64,000 nt of DNA from Ralstonia sp. RRA (GTDB lineage Bacteria > Pseudomonadota > Gammaproteobacteria > Burkholderiales > Burkholderiaceae): positions 2,852,001 through 2,916,000 of the forward strand of contig NZ_CP146091.1 in assembly GCF_037023145.1 (NCBI RefSeq), written 5' to 3'. The position numbers and the translations under genes are program-made. Shown here one piece after another: positions 44,961 to 54,454 of the stretch; the first letter of the stretch is position 1; each line of letters starts with the position of its first letter. The notes under the pieces are model-generated. The model searched no databases and was not told the origin of the DNA. It was given only the letters and a program-made list of their open reading frames with translations.

Positions 44961-46109
44961 TTACCACTCCGCCACGGAACCGTCGGCGTGGCGCCACACG
45001 GGGTTGCGCCAGTCGGGGGCTTCCTTGCTGCGCTCGATGACCAGCGCTTCGTCAATGTCCACGCCCAGGCCCGGCAGGCGCGGCGGGCGGATATAGCCGC
45101 CTTCCAGCGCGAAATCGGCCTTGTTGCGCACGTAATCGAGCAATTCGGCACCCTTGTTGTAGTGGATGCCCATGCTCTGCTCCTGCAACGTGGCATTCCA
45201 GCTCACAAAATCGACGTGCAGGCAGGCGGCGAGCGCGATCGGCCCAAGCGGGCAATGCGGCGCCAACGCCACATCGTAGGCCTCCGCCATGGCGGCGATC
45301 TTCACGCATTCGGTAATGCCGCCCGCGTGCGACAGATCTGGCTGCAGGATCGACACCCCGCCTGCCTCCAGCACGCGCTTGAAGTCGAAGCGCGAGAACA
45401 TGCGCTCGCCGGCGGCAATCGGCAGATGGGTCTGCGCGGCCAGACGGGCGTAGGTCTCAGCCTGTTCGGCCAGAACAGGCTCCTCAATAAAGAGCGGGCG
45501 ATACGGCTCCAGCTCCTTGATCAGCACCTTGGCCATCGGCGCAGACACGCGGCCGTGGAAGTCGAGCCCGAACTCAACCGTGTTGCCGAACGCCGAGCGG
45601 ATTTCCGCCACCTTCGCCACCGCCGCGTCCACCGCGCGGGAGGTGTCGATGATGCCCATCTCCTCGCAGCCGTTGAGCTTGAAGTGGTCGAAACCGCCGG
45701 CCTGCAGCGCTTTCATGCCGGCAATCACATCGGCCGGGCGATCGCCGCCGACCCAGCTATAGGTGCGCATCTTGTCGCGCACGAGGCCGCCGAGCAGTTC
45801 ATACACTGGCACGCCCAGCACCTTGCCCTTGATGTCCCACAGCGCCTGGTCGATGCCGGCGATGGCACTCATCAGGATCGGCCCGCCGCGATAGAAACCG
45901 GCGCGGTACATGGTCTGCCAGAGATCGTTGATACGGCTTGGGTCCTGGCCGATGAGGTAGTCGGACAGCTCATGCACCGCCGCTTCCACCGTGCGCGCGC
46001 GGCCTTCGATGACGGGCTCGCCCCAGCCGGTGACGCCTTCGTCGGTTTCGACTTTCAGGAACATCCAGCGCGGCGGCAGGCGGTAGGTGGTCAGGCGGGT
46101 GATTTTCAT
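44961..46109 (-). CDS. dgoD: D-galactonate dehydratase
   Basis: Enolase-superfamily enzyme converting D-galactonate to 2-keto-3-deoxygalactonate. It has 382 residues. The capping domain starts [37 protein letters not shown], and the barrel shows the metal-ligand regions GLDFHGR (Asp), FIEEPVL (Glu) and AAGERMFSR (Glu), plus the base His in [13 protein letters not shown]. It overlaps dgoA by 4 bp and is the last gene of the minus-strand sugar locus. Confidence 0.94.
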   Translation of the reverse strand: MKITRLTTYRLPPRWMFLKVETDEGVTGWGEPVIEGRARTVEAAVHELSDYLIGQDPSRINDLWQTMYRAGFYRGGPILMSAIAGIDQALWDIKGKVLGVPVYELLGGLVRDKMRTYSWVGGDRPADVIAGMKALQAGGFDHFKLNGCEEMGIIDTSRAVDAAVAKVAEIRSAFGNTVEFGLDFHGRVSAPMAKVLIKELEPYRPLFIEEPVLAEQAETYARLAAQTHLPIAAGERMFSRFDFKRVLEAGGVSILQPDLSHAGGITECVKIAAMAEAYDVALAPHCPLGPIALAACLHVDFVSWNATLQEQSMGIHYNKGAELLDYVRNKADFALEGGYIRPPRLPGLGVDIDEALVIERSKEAPDWRNPVWRHADGSVAEW

Positions 46110-46741
46110 GGGTGGATGGTGCGATCGGGTTGAACAGTGCGATATGCAGTGACGAAGGCGCGTGCGCGCTCGGCGGTGCGTTCGACGGGCTGATTTGGGC
46201 GATACAGATCACTGCCGAGACCCGCGCCGATGCAGCCGGCGGCCAGGTAATCGGCGAGATTCTCCGGTGTGATGCCGCCGACGGCGAAGACCGGCACCTC
46301 GGCCGGCAGCACGGCCTTGAGCGCGCGCACGTAACCAGGGCCGAGATTGCCGGCGGGGAAGATCTTCAGCGCCTCGGCGCCCGCATCAAGCGCAGCAAAG
46401 GCTTCCGTGGCGGTCATGCAGCCGATGCAGGTGACGAGCTTGCGCGCGGCGGCAGCGCGGATAACGTCCGCGTTCGTATTGGGCGTGACAACCAGCTTGC
46501 CGCCTGCGGCGACCATCAGTTCAACGTCGTCGGGCTTCAGCACGGTGCCGGCGCCGATCAACGCGCGATCGCCAAAGGCACGGGCGACCAGTCGCACGCT
46601 CTGCGCCCAATCGGGCGAGTTCAGCGGGATTTCGATGGCATCAAAGCCGACGTCGACAAGTGCTTGCGTGTGCGCCAATACCTCGTCAGGCCGGATGCCG
46701 CGCAGGATGGCGATCAAGGGAAGATGAGCGGTCCAGGTCAT
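46106..46741 (-). CDS. dgoA: 2-dehydro-3-deoxy-6-phosphogalactonate aldolase
   Basis: Cleaves KDPGal to pyruvate and glyceraldehyde 3-phosphate. It has 211 residues and is of the KDPG/KDPGal class I aldolase family. Visible are [38 protein letters not shown] (catalytic Glu region), LIGAGTVL and the cleft region [22 protein letters not shown] containing the Schiff-base Lys. It is 3 bp after the SDR gene and overlaps dgoD by 4 bp. Confidence 0.93.
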   Translation of the reverse strand: MTWTAHLPLIAILRGIRPDEVLAHTQALVDVGFDAIEIPLNSPDWAQSVRLVARAFGDRALIGAGTVLKPDDVELMVAAGGKLVVTPNTNADVIRAAAARKLVTCIGCMTATEAFAALDAGAEALKIFPAGNLGPGYVRALKAVLPAEVPVFAVGGITPENLADYLAAGCIGAGLGSDLYRPNQPVERTAERARAFVTAYRTVQPDRTIHP

Positions 46742-46744
46742 GCG

Positions 46745-47542
46745 TTACTCGTGATAAAGCTGCGACCGGCCGCCATCGATCAGGATGTCGGTCGCGTTGA
46801 TGAAGCGCGCCTCGTCGGAGGCGAGGAACAGCGCGGTGTAGGCCACCTCTTCGGGCTCGCCAATGCGCTTGCAGGGCAACAGTTCGGCCTGGCGACGGCG
46901 CTCGGCTTCTGGGTCTGGCGCGGCGGCAAAGCCCGCTTCGGCAATCGGCGTGAGGATCAGCCCCGGCGAGATCGAGTTCACGCGAATTCCACGCGCCGCA
47001 TATTCAATGCCGAGTGCCCGCGTGAGTCCAATCAACCCGTGCTTGGCCACCGGATACGGAAATGCGCCCGGAATGATCTTGTGCCCGTGCACCGACGCGA
47101 TGTTGACGATGCTGCCCGCCCCACGCGCCAGCATGTGCGGCAGCACGGCGCGAGCACAGTGCCAGGCGCCTTCGAGGTCGACGGAAAGACAGCGCGCCCA
47201 ATCCTCCTCGCTCAGCTTGAGCGGATCGGAGAACACGTTGATGCCCGCGTTGTTGACCAGCACGTCTATACCGCCGAAGCGCTCGACGCCCGCCGCGACC
47301 ATCGCGCCGATCTGGCTGCGGTCACGCACGTCGGCTTGGACGAGCAGGATGTTGTCGTCGCTGCCGATGGATGCGGCAAAGGCTTCGGCGCGTTCGTCGC
47401 GCACCAGCGCGTTGACGATCACGCGGGCGCCGTGCTGCGCAAACAGCTTGGCGATGGCACCACCAATGCCCTGCGTGGCGCCGGTCACCAGGGCGACCTT
47501 GCCAGCGAGGCGCGGCGGGAAAGACGTCGGACAAACAGTCAT
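46745..47542 (-). CDS. SDR family sugar dehydrogenase, probable D-galactose 1-dehydrogenase
   Basis: A 265-residue short-chain dehydrogenase. The cofactor motif TGATQGIGGAIA lies at 20-31, NNAG at 97-100 and the catalytic Ser150, Tyr163 and Lys167 (SVHGHKIIPGAFPYPVAK) are in place. Within this operon the missing first step is oxidation of D-galactose to galactonolactone, so that role fits best. L-arabinose or another aldose is an alternative. It is 3 bp downstream of the mutarotase gene. Confidence 0.82.
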   Translation of the reverse strand: MTVCPTSFPPRLAGKVALVTGATQGIGGAIAKLFAQHGARVIVNALVRDERAEAFAASIGSDDNILLVQADVRDRSQIGAMVAAGVERFGGIDVLVNNAGINVFSDPLKLSEEDWARCLSVDLEGAWHCARAVLPHMLARGAGSIVNIASVHGHKIIPGAFPYPVAKHGLIGLTRALGIEYAARGIRVNSISPGLILTPIAEAGFAAAPDPEAERRRQAELLPCKRIGEPEEVAYTALFLASDEARFINATDILIDGGRSQLYHE

Positions 47543-47545
47543 GCG

Positions 47546-48424
47546 TCAGATCGATGTGACGGTGAATTGGTAGCCGCGCTGCAAGCTCTGGCCGGTACCG
47601 AGAATGGTCAGGCCGTGGTCTTGCGGCAAGCCGGGCAGGTTGTGCGCGTTGATGGTGTGGTCGACGGGTTCAAAGCAGAAGAAGTCGTACTGGGCCGGGG
47701 TGTACAGCACATAGCGCGAGGTGGTGGCGCTCACTCGCACCGACAAGCGGCGACTTGGCCAAACGATGTCGGCAGCGCCGTCCCAGCCCTCGAAGCTGTG
47801 GTCGATGGTGCGGCCGGGCTCCAGTTGTCGGGGCTTGCGGAAGTCCGCATGCGGCGGCGGTGCCTGCAACACCGTTGGCAAATGGTCAGGCGCGGCTTGC
47901 CACATACCGGTGGCGCGCGCCTGCAGGCGCACGTCCGACGTACGCGGGAAGAACGGATGCACACCCAGCCCGAACGGTAACGGCGCGCCCTCGTTGCGCA
48001 CCGTCAGTGCCATCTGCAGCGTGTTGCCCGCCAGCGTATAACGCTGCAACGCCAGATAACGAAACGGCTGGCCGTGGTCGACCATGGCCGCCAACTCGAC
48101 AAACGTCTCACCCTTCGCCACCTGATGCCACGGCATCAGCCAGCCGTGGCCGTGCAGTGGATAGGTTTCGTCGTCGCGCGTGAGGGGCACCTCGATGGTC
48201 CGGCCCTCAAAGAGGAAACGCCCTCCGCCGATGCGGTTGGACCACGGCACCAGCGGGTAACACGCCAGCGCCTTCGGCTCGTGCAATGCCTCGTCAAGCT
48301 GGGCCGGGCGGAAAACGGGCACGACCTCACTCCCACGCAGCAGATCAAAGCGCAGCAGCCCGCCGCCCGACTGGGGCAGCACGTCAGCGCGCAGCACACC
48401 GTTCTCAAGCCGGAGCGTAGGCAT
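47546..48424 (-). CDS. Aldose 1-epimerase (mutarotase) family
   Basis: Interconverts alpha and beta anomers of the sugar before oxidation. From the ATG at 48424 it has 292 residues. Landmarks are SGGGLLRFDLLRG, LVPWSNRIGGGRF, YPLHGHGWLMPW (catalytic His) and FGLGVHPFF (second His). The start overlaps the end of the lactonase gene by 20 bp. A frame extension to 48457 is not needed. Confidence 0.88.
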   Translation of the reverse strand: MPTLRLENGVLRADVLPQSGGGLLRFDLLRGSEVVPVFRPAQLDEALHEPKALACYPLVPWSNRIGGGRFLFEGRTIEVPLTRDDETYPLHGHGWLMPWHQVAKGETFVELAAMVDHGQPFRYLALQRYTLAGNTLQMALTVRNEGAPLPFGLGVHPFFPRTSDVRLQARATGMWQAAPDHLPTVLQAPPPHADFRKPRQLEPGRTIDHSFEGWDGAADIVWPSRRLSVRVSATTSRYVLYTPAQYDFFCFEPVDHTINAHNLPGLPQDHGLTILGTGQSLQRGYQFTVTSI

Positions 48425-49316
48425 GACCGAACCGGGCCTCCGGCAATCCGCGCACATTCGAAATAGGCAGTCGGAACACCGCGCCCGCGTTCACATCTTC
48501 AGCCAGGCGGCGCGCCGACAAACCCTCGCGGGCGCTGGTGACATACAGCGTGTCCAATGCGGCGCCACCGAATGCCGGACACGAAGGCTGCGACGCCGGT
48601 ACCGCCACATGCACCAGCACCCGCCCATCCGGCGCATAGCGCGTAAGGCGGTTGCCGCCCCACTCTGCATTCCACAGGCAGCCCTCGGCATCGACGGTGG
48701 AGCCGTCGGGTGAGCCTTTGTGGCCCACGCCGTCATCCGCGTCACGCAAGTCGGCAAAGACACGGACGTGGCCAACTGCGCCGGTCTGGCCGTCGTAGTC
48801 ACAGGCATGGATACGGCGGCTGTGCGTGTCGCACCAGTACATCGTCGTGCCGTCGGGGCTGAAGGCGATGCTGTTGGCGACCGTGATGTTGGGCAAGGCC
48901 AGGCGTTGCAGCACGCCCAGCGGCGTAAAACGGTAGAAGCTGCCGGTAGGCTCTGGGCCGCCTTCGTGCATGGTGCCGAAAACGTAGTTGCCGTAACGGT
49001 CCGCGCGCCCGTCGTTGACCCGCGTGCCCGCGACATCAGGTTCCACCGGAGCAAGCAACTCCAGCACGTTGGTTCGTGTATCGAAGCGTGCAACCTGCTT
49101 GGCAAGCCCGAGGATCAGCACACCGGGTTCGTCCGTCAACACGAACGAGCCCACCCGCTGCGGCAGCGGCCACTGGCGCTCCTGCCCTGTCGCCGGATCG
49201 TGCTGCCACAGCAGGAATTCCTGGATGTCGGTCCACCACAGCACACGCAGGGCGTCGTCCCAGACGATGCCTTCGCCCAGCGTGCAGCGCAGATCGGAAA
49301 GCGTGGTCGCGTTCAT
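48405..49316 (-). CDS. SMP-30/gluconolactonase family sugar lactonase
   Basis: A calcium-dependent six-bladed beta-propeller lactonase of 303 residues that opens the lactone made by the dehydrogenase. It begins NATTLSDLRCTLGEGIVWDDALRVLWWTDIQEFLLWQ, with the metal-ligand Glu in LGEG, Asn in RVNDGRADRYGNYVFG and Asp in SPDGTTMYWCDTHSRRI and KGSPDGSTVDAEG. It overlaps both neighbours (4 bp with the permease, 20 bp with the epimerase), indicating a tightly coupled operon. The family includes arabinono- and galactonolactonases. Confidence 0.88.
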   Translation of the reverse strand: MNATTLSDLRCTLGEGIVWDDALRVLWWTDIQEFLLWQHDPATGQERQWPLPQRVGSFVLTDEPGVLILGLAKQVARFDTRTNVLELLAPVEPDVAGTRVNDGRADRYGNYVFGTMHEGGPEPTGSFYRFTPLGVLQRLALPNITVANSIAFSPDGTTMYWCDTHSRRIHACDYDGQTGAVGHVRVFADLRDADDGVGHKGSPDGSTVDAEGCLWNAEWGGNRLTRYAPDGRVLVHVAVPASQPSCPAFGGAALDTLYVTSAREGLSARRLAEDVNAGAVFRLPISNVRGLPEARFGHAYAPA

Positions 49317-50323
49317 CGTTCCGCCCCTCCGCGATTCTTCAACTGATCGACCAGCACCGCTGCCAACAGAATGCCGCCGCGCACGAGGTACTGATAGAAC
49401 GCGTCGATGTTCAGCAGGTTCATCGCGTTCTGCACGGTGCCCATGATGAGCACGCCGACCAGCACCCCGCTGATGCTCGCGCGGCCGCCCATCAACGACA
49501 CGCCCCCCAGCACGCAAGCTGAGATCACGTTCAGCTCGAAGCCCTGCGCCGCGTTCGGCTGACCGCTGGTGATGCGCGCCGCCAGAATCACGCCCGCCAG
49601 CGCCGCAATCACGCCCTGGATCAGGAAGATGACGATACGCGTCATGTTGACGTTCACGCCCGCCAGACGCGCCGCTTCCGGGTTGCCGCCAATAGCCAGC
49701 GTATTGCGCCCGTAGATCGTCTTGTTGAGCAGCACGCCAAACACCACGAAGCACAGCGCCGCCACCCACACCGGCGTCGGCACGCCCAGGATGATGGTGT
49801 TGCCCAGATCGAAGAAGGCCATGTCCGACACGCCCACCGCCTGCCCGTGGGAGGCGATGAAGGCCAGGCCACGCACGATTTCCATCGTGGCCAGCGTGGT
49901 GATCAGCGCGTTGATCTTCAGCTTGGCGATCACGAAACCGTTGATGCCGCCGATCACCGCGCCCGCCACCAGACTGGCCCCGATACCGAGCGCGATGCTG
50001 CCGGTCGCGTTGATGATCATGGCGCACAGCACGCCGGCAAACGCCACCGTCGAGCCGATCGACAGGTCAAAGTCGCGCGAGGCCAGGCAGAACATCATGG
50101 TGCAGGCCACCATGCCGATCTGCGACACGGACAGCGCCAAACCCACCATGTTCTGCCACGAGAAGAAGTACTCAACCGAGAACGACAGCGCGGCAAACAG
50201 GATGGCGAAGATCAGCGGCAGGCTGAAATCGTCCAGCAGGCGAAGCAGGCGCGTCTTGTTCATAGAGGAACGGGCCGACGCAGCCAGGGCGTCGGCATGT
50301 TGCAAACGTTGAGACTGGGACAT
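49313..50323 (-). CDS. Sugar ABC transporter permease, AraH-like
   Basis: Inner-membrane permease of the AraH/RbsC family with eight to ten helices. From the ATG at 50323, which has CGGAG in front, it has 336 residues. An alternative start at 50344 overlaps the ATPase stop by 4 bp. LASRDFDLSIGSTVAFAGVLCAMI and GRNTLAIGGNPEAARLAGVNVNMTRI are the characteristic family stretches. It works with the AraG-like ATPase and AraF-like binding protein upstream. Confidence 0.9.
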   Translation of the reverse strand: MSQSQRLQHADALAASARSSMNKTRLLRLLDDFSLPLIFAILFAALSFSVEYFFSWQNMVGLALSVSQIGMVACTMMFCLASRDFDLSIGSTVAFAGVLCAMIINATGSIALGIGASLVAGAVIGGINGFVIAKLKINALITTLATMEIVRGLAFIASHGQAVGVSDMAFFDLGNTIILGVPTPVWVAALCFVVFGVLLNKTIYGRNTLAIGGNPEAARLAGVNVNMTRIVIFLIQGVIAALAGVILAARITSGQPNAAQGFELNVISACVLGGVSLMGGRASISGVLVGVLIMGTVQNAMNLLNIDAFYQYLVRGGILLAAVLVDQLKNRGGAER

Positions 50324-50340
50324 CTTGGACTCCGGGGTTC

Positions 50341-51876
50341 TCATGCCGCCAGCGGCGGCAAAGGTGCGGACGGCAGCGGCGCGGATTCAGGACGCAGGGC
50401 TAGCTTGAGGACCGCTTGCTCATTGGCCTGTTCGCGCGGCAGTTCGCCGGCGATGCGACCTTCGCTCATCACCAGCACACGGTCGGCCACGCCGAGGATC
50501 TCCGGCAACTCGCTGGAGATCATCAGCACCGCCACGCCGCGCTCGGCCAGCTCGTACAGCACCTGGTAGATCTCGTTCTTGGCACCGACGTCGATACCGC
50601 GCGTAGGCTCGTCGATGATCAGCACGCGCATGTCGTCTTCCGCCAGCCAGCGCGCCAGAATGGCCTTCTGCTGGTTGCCGCCGGACAGCAGCCGAATCTG
50701 CTGTTCGCGGTTGGGCGTCTTGATGCGCAAGCGGTTGATGTAGTGGTCGGCGGTCTTCGCTTCCTGCTTGTCGTTGACGAACAAACCAAAGCGCCGCTGG
50801 TTGCGCCGGCAACTGATGTTGATGTTCTCCGACACCGAGCGGCAGCCGATGATGCCCTCTTCCTTGCGGTCTTCCGGGCACAGCACGATGCCCTGGCGGA
50901 TGGCGTCGGCCACATCGCGGATGCGGATGGGCGCGCCGTCCAGCGCGATGCTGCCGGCCGTTTTGCGATCGGCACCGTAGATCAACCGTGCCAACTCCGA
51001 GCGCCCCGCGCCTACCAGCCCGAACAGGCCGACGATCTCGCAACGCCGTACGGACAGGTTCGCCGGCTCCGCCAGCTTCGGGCCCATCAGGCCCTCCACT
51101 TGCAAGCGCACTTCACCGAGCGGGCGCGCGCGGTAATCAAAGATGTCGTCGATCTGGCGCCCGACCATCTGCGCGACCAGTTCGTCGCGTGTGACGTTCG
51201 CCATCGACGGGAAATCCGCCACCTTGCGGCCATCGCGGAAGATCGTGCAGCCGTCGCACAGCTCGAAAATCTCATCCAGCCGGTGCGAGATGTAGATCAG
51301 CGCCCGGCCCTGCGCGCGCAGGTCTTTGACCAGCCGGAACAGGATGTCGGTCTCGCGGATCGACAGCGAACTCGTCGGTTCATCCAGCGCAATCACCCGC
51401 GCATCGCGCAGGATCGCCTTGCAGATTTCCACCATCTGGCGCTGGCCGATCGACAGGTGCTTCAGCTTGGCACGCGGGTCCAGATCGACGCCGATGCGGC
51501 CGAGCTGTTCGCGCGTCCAGGCCATCGCCTCGCGCTGGCGGATGAACCCGCCGCTGGCCGGCAAGTGGCCAAGCAGCAGGTTGTCCATCACCGTCAGCTC
51601 GGGCACCGTCTGCAGCTCCTGATGGATGACAGCAATGCCGGCATCGAGCGCCGCCCGCGTGGTCGGGAACGCGGTCGGTTTGCCCTCGACGACGATCTGG
51701 CCGCCATCCGGCTGGTAGTCGCCGCCGAGGATCTTCAACAGCGTCGACTTACCCGCGCCGTTCTCGCCCAGCAAGCCGTGCACGCGGCCACATTCGATGC
51801 CGAACGACACATCGGACAGCGCCCGCACACCCGGAAACACCTTGCTGATGCCACGAAACTCAAGAAACGCCGACAT
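50341..51876 (-). CDS. Sugar ABC transporter ATP-binding protein, AraG-like
   Basis: A duplicated ATPase of 511 residues. The first half has the Walker [15 protein letters not shown], signature [11 protein letters not shown] and Walker [12 protein letters not shown]. The second half has a degenerate Walker [15 protein letters not shown] and the signature [16 protein letters not shown] with [12 protein letters not shown]. This layout is standard for AraG, XylG and RbsA. The gap to the binding-protein gene upstream is occupied by a tandem repeat array. Confidence 0.92.
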   Translation of the reverse strand: MSAFLEFRGISKVFPGVRALSDVSFGIECGRVHGLLGENGAGKSTLLKILGGDYQPDGGQIVVEGKPTAFPTTRAALDAGIAVIHQELQTVPELTVMDNLLLGHLPASGGFIRQREAMAWTREQLGRIGVDLDPRAKLKHLSIGQRQMVEICKAILRDARVIALDEPTSSLSIRETDILFRLVKDLRAQGRALIYISHRLDEIFELCDGCTIFRDGRKVADFPSMANVTRDELVAQMVGRQIDDIFDYRARPLGEVRLQVEGLMGPKLAEPANLSVRRCEIVGLFGLVGAGRSELARLIYGADRKTAGSIALDGAPIRIRDVADAIRQGIVLCPEDRKEEGIIGCRSVSENINISCRRNQRRFGLFVNDKQEAKTADHYINRLRIKTPNREQQIRLLSGGNQQKAILARWLAEDDMRVLIIDEPTRGIDVGAKNEIYQVLYELAERGVAVLMISSELPEILGVADRVLVMSEGRIAGELPREQANEQAVLKLALRPESAPLPSAPLPPLAA

Positions 51877-51897
51877 GGCGAGTCTCCTTCGCTACCG

Positions 51898-52150
51898 TCT
51901 TCATTTGTCCCACCGCTGGTGCCTTGCGTCCCATCACCGGGTCTTTTTGGCTTGAAGCTGACACTTTGAGTGTCACTACCCGGGTCTTTTTGTCTCGAAG
52001 TTGACTCTCAGAGAGCCACTACTGGGCCTTTTTGTCCCGAAGCTGACGCTCTGAGAGCCACTACCGGCTCTTTTTGTCCCAACGTTGGCACGCTGGAGAG
52101 CCAACGTTGGGGCTTTCTGTCCCGCCGCTGGCTCCTGGCGTACTACCGTC
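51898..52150. repeat. Degenerate tandem repeat of 42-43 bp period
   Basis: About six imperfect copies. The CTTTTTG marker falls at 51943, 51986, 52028 and 52070, with a CTTTCTG version at 52113 and an ATTTGTCCC version near 51903. Each unit also has a GAAGCTGAC-like and a GAGAGCCACTACC-like stretch. Unit 4 can fold AGAGCC-ACTACC-GGCTCT. It fills the interval between the binding protein and ATPase genes of the ABC transporter. Confidence 0.75.
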
Positions 52151-52162
52151 ACCCGCCGGTGC

Positions 52163-53158
52163 TCAAAGGCCCATTTCCTGGCGGACGGCCTTCTCGTTGT
52201 CGCGCGTCATCAGACGGCCGCTGGTGAGGATGAGCGGGTCCGGCGCCTTGTTGGCCTTGATCCACTCATACATGTTCAGCGAGGTCTCGTAGCCGTGGCG
52301 CTTCGGGCTGATGAGCACGGTGCCGAAGAAGCCGGTCTTCTCAGGCTTGGAGAATTCGTTGAGTGCCGACTGGCTGCCGCCGATGCCCACGCCGATGATG
52401 TCGGCCGGCTTCACGCCATGACCTTCCGCCGCACGCACCGCACCGAGTACCGCCTCGTCATTCAGGCCGAACGCGATCCAGTGCTTGAACTTCGGGTTCT
52501 TGGTGAGCGTGATGTTGGCGGCGTTGAAGGCGGCTTCCGTGTCCGTCTTGGCCTGCGGGCTGGTCAACACGTTGGCAGCAGGAAAGCCCGCCTTGGTGAG
52601 CGCGGCCACGGCGCCGTCGGTGCGTTCCTTGGCGGTCGGCAACTGGTCATAGGCGATGCGGATGGCGCCAACGTCAGCGAGGTTCCAGCCGCGCTTCTTC
52701 ATCTCCTGCGCAATCGCGTCGCCCACCTGCTCGCCGATCTTCGTGGCCAAGATGCCCATGTGCGGCACCGATTCGATCGGCTTACCGGCGCCGTCGACCA
52801 GACGGTCATCCACCGTCATCAGCTTGAGGTTGTTCTGCTTGGCCTTGGCCACCACAGCCGGCCCGAGCTTCACGTCCGGCACGCAGATCACGAAACCCTG
52901 CGCATGCTGCGCGCCTAGGTTGTCGATGGCGGTCAGCACCTCACCACCGCTGGGCACGCCAATCTTCACCAGCTTGAACCCCTTCTCCTTGGCGGCCTGG
53001 TCGGCGAACTTCCATTCGTCCTGGAACCAGGGCTCTTCCGGCTGCTTGACCAGGAAGCCGATCTTCACGTCGTCTGCCGCGTGGGCAAACCCACCAGCGA
53101 TGGCAAACAGCGTGGCGGCCGCGATGGCCTTGAAGGTAACACGTCGTTGTTGGTTCAT
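52163..53158 (-). CDS. Sugar-binding periplasmic protein, AraF-like
   Basis: Substrate-binding protein of 331 residues. A Sec signal (VTFKAIAAATLFAIAGGFAHA) is cut before ADDVKIGF. The mature start VKIGFLVKQPEEPWFQDEWKFADQAAKEKGF and later GFVICVPDVKLGPAVVAKAK, HWIAFGLNDEAVLGAVRAAEG and IIGVGIGG closely resemble E. coli AraF, which binds L-arabinose and D-galactose. AAAGGAGACAAG is a strong ribosome site for the ATG at 53158. Context favours galactose as the main ligand. Confidence 0.92.
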   Translation of the reverse strand: MNQQRRVTFKAIAAATLFAIAGGFAHAADDVKIGFLVKQPEEPWFQDEWKFADQAAKEKGFKLVKIGVPSGGEVLTAIDNLGAQHAQGFVICVPDVKLGPAVVAKAKQNNLKLMTVDDRLVDGAGKPIESVPHMGILATKIGEQVGDAIAQEMKKRGWNLADVGAIRIAYDQLPTAKERTDGAVAALTKAGFPAANVLTSPQAKTDTEAAFNAANITLTKNPKFKHWIAFGLNDEAVLGAVRAAEGHGVKPADIIGVGIGGSQSALNEFSKPEKTGFFGTVLISPKRHGYETSLNMYEWIKANKAPDPLILTSGRLMTRDNEKAVRQEMGL

Positions 53159-53199
53159 CTTGTCTCCTTTCGGCGCCGTCTTGGCGGCACCTGTTTTGC

Positions 53200-53247
53200 T
53201 GTGGATAACCACTGTGGACAACTGCTGTGGATAACCGTTGTGGATAA
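53200..53247. repeat. Four DnaA-box 9-mers at 13-bp spacing
   Basis: TGTGGATAA (reverse of the consensus TTATCCACA) begins at 53200, 53226 and 53239, and a one-base variant TGTGGACAA at 53213. All four are in the same orientation with an exact 13-bp period, 42 bp upstream of the AraF-like start. Confidence 0.85.
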
Positions 53248-53268
53248 ATCGGCCAGGCCGCGCCAGCG

Positions 53269-54288
53269 CTAGGCTTGCGCCACCTTCAACGTCTTCACCA
53301 GACCCCGCTCGCGGGCGATGGCAATCGCGCCGCTGCCGGCCAGGTGTTCCTGCTGTTCACTGCTGGTCACTGTGACCTTGCCCGAGAAGAAATCGTCGTC
53401 CGACACCAGCACGGCCAGCGCCTCGCGCAGCAGCGGCTTGCCGGTGATGACGAACTGCGTACCCGGGTTCATGCGGATCGCGCTGCTGTTCTTGAGCGTG
53501 AGCAAATCCGCGCCCAGCACCGCGCCCAGCAGGAAGTTGGCCCGCGCATTGCGCTCGTAGATCGTGAACTGGCCCAGCGTGCGCACCATGAAACAGGCGC
53601 GCCCCAGCCCGATGCTGCTGGCGCTGCGCGCGCCGGCCAGCAACATCTCCGGATCGACCTCACTGGCGAAGTCGGAATCCACCGAATCGGCCAGGATGGT
53701 GTTGTGCGTGATCACGTGCAGCAACTCACCGGCCAGCGTCGTCACGCAACCGGTGATGCGCTGGTCGGCATCCAGATGCACGAACTTCGAGTGCGAGCCC
53801 GGCAGCACGATTACCGCCGGTTCGGTGATGGAGAGACGCGAGACCAGGCCCATCGTCTCGACCTCTTCGCCACGCATCATGTCCATCGACTCGATGTTGT
53901 GCAGGCCGAGGTTATCCACCGGATTGCGCACGCCCGGCACAAACCAGATCGGCTGGGCGCACACCTCGGGGATGCTCGCCTGCACCATGCCGGCAGCCAG
54001 ATCGCGCAGGCCGGCCGGCGCCACCAGGTGCGGCACTTCGTGCAGGCCGACATTGGAGGTGATCATGCCGGACGCCAGCACGAGGTCGACCTGGTTGATG
54101 ACGAGGCCGGCCTTCTGCAGCGCGGCTTCGACAGTGTCCTGCACGCCGCGCTGCAGCGTCGTCTTGTTGCCGGTGATGGCGGTGTCGCGCACCCCGACCT
54201 GGCGCGCGGCCTGGCAGAGTGCAACGTCATCACGCCACACCGTGACGCGCGTGTTGGTGGTACCGGTGTCGATGGTGAGGATGTTCAT
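53269..54288 (-). CDS. dgoK: 2-dehydro-3-deoxygalactonokinase
   Basis: Phosphorylates 2-keto-3-deoxygalactonate to the substrate of DgoA. 339 residues from the ATG at 54288. The actin-like phosphate loop is seen in LTIDTGTTNTRVTVW at the N-terminus, GSHSKFVHLDADQRITG is the second loop and ITGKPLLREAL the adenosine region. An in-frame ATG at 54297 is also possible. It lies between the porin and the AraF-like gene. Confidence 0.92.
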   Translation of the reverse strand: MNILTIDTGTTNTRVTVWRDDVALCQAARQVGVRDTAITGNKTTLQRGVQDTVEAALQKAGLVINQVDLVLASGMITSNVGLHEVPHLVAPAGLRDLAAGMVQASIPEVCAQPIWFVPGVRNPVDNLGLHNIESMDMMRGEEVETMGLVSRLSITEPAVIVLPGSHSKFVHLDADQRITGCVTTLAGELLHVITHNTILADSVDSDFASEVDPEMLLAGARSASSIGLGRACFMVRTLGQFTIYERNARANFLLGAVLGADLLTLKNSSAIRMNPGTQFVITGKPLLREALAVLVSDDDFFSGKVTVTSSEQQEHLAGSGAIAIARERGLVKTLKVAQA

Positions 54289-54454
54289 GCGTGGCATTGC
54301 TTGGGTGTTACGAAGGACATGGCCCAGGGGTGAAGCCGGCTCAGGATCCGTAGCGAGCGGCCCGAGGTTGACCCGAGAAGCGCAACCGTACATGGGTACG
54401 GTGAGCATCGCAGGGGCAAGATCGGGACGCGCAGTAGGATCATGTGCAGGTTTT

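Noticed and set aside
51898..52150. CRISPR array
   Set aside because: The units are contiguous and degenerate, with no constant repeats separated by unique spacers and no cas genes.
51970..52227. 85-residue plus-strand frame across the tandem array
   Set aside because: Its repeats of CPEADALRATTGSF type merely translate the DNA repeat, and it runs into the end of the AraF-like gene.
53200..53247. Replication origin
   Set aside because: DnaA boxes alone do not make oriC; no dnaA/dnaN, no AT-rich unwinding element and no par genes are nearby.
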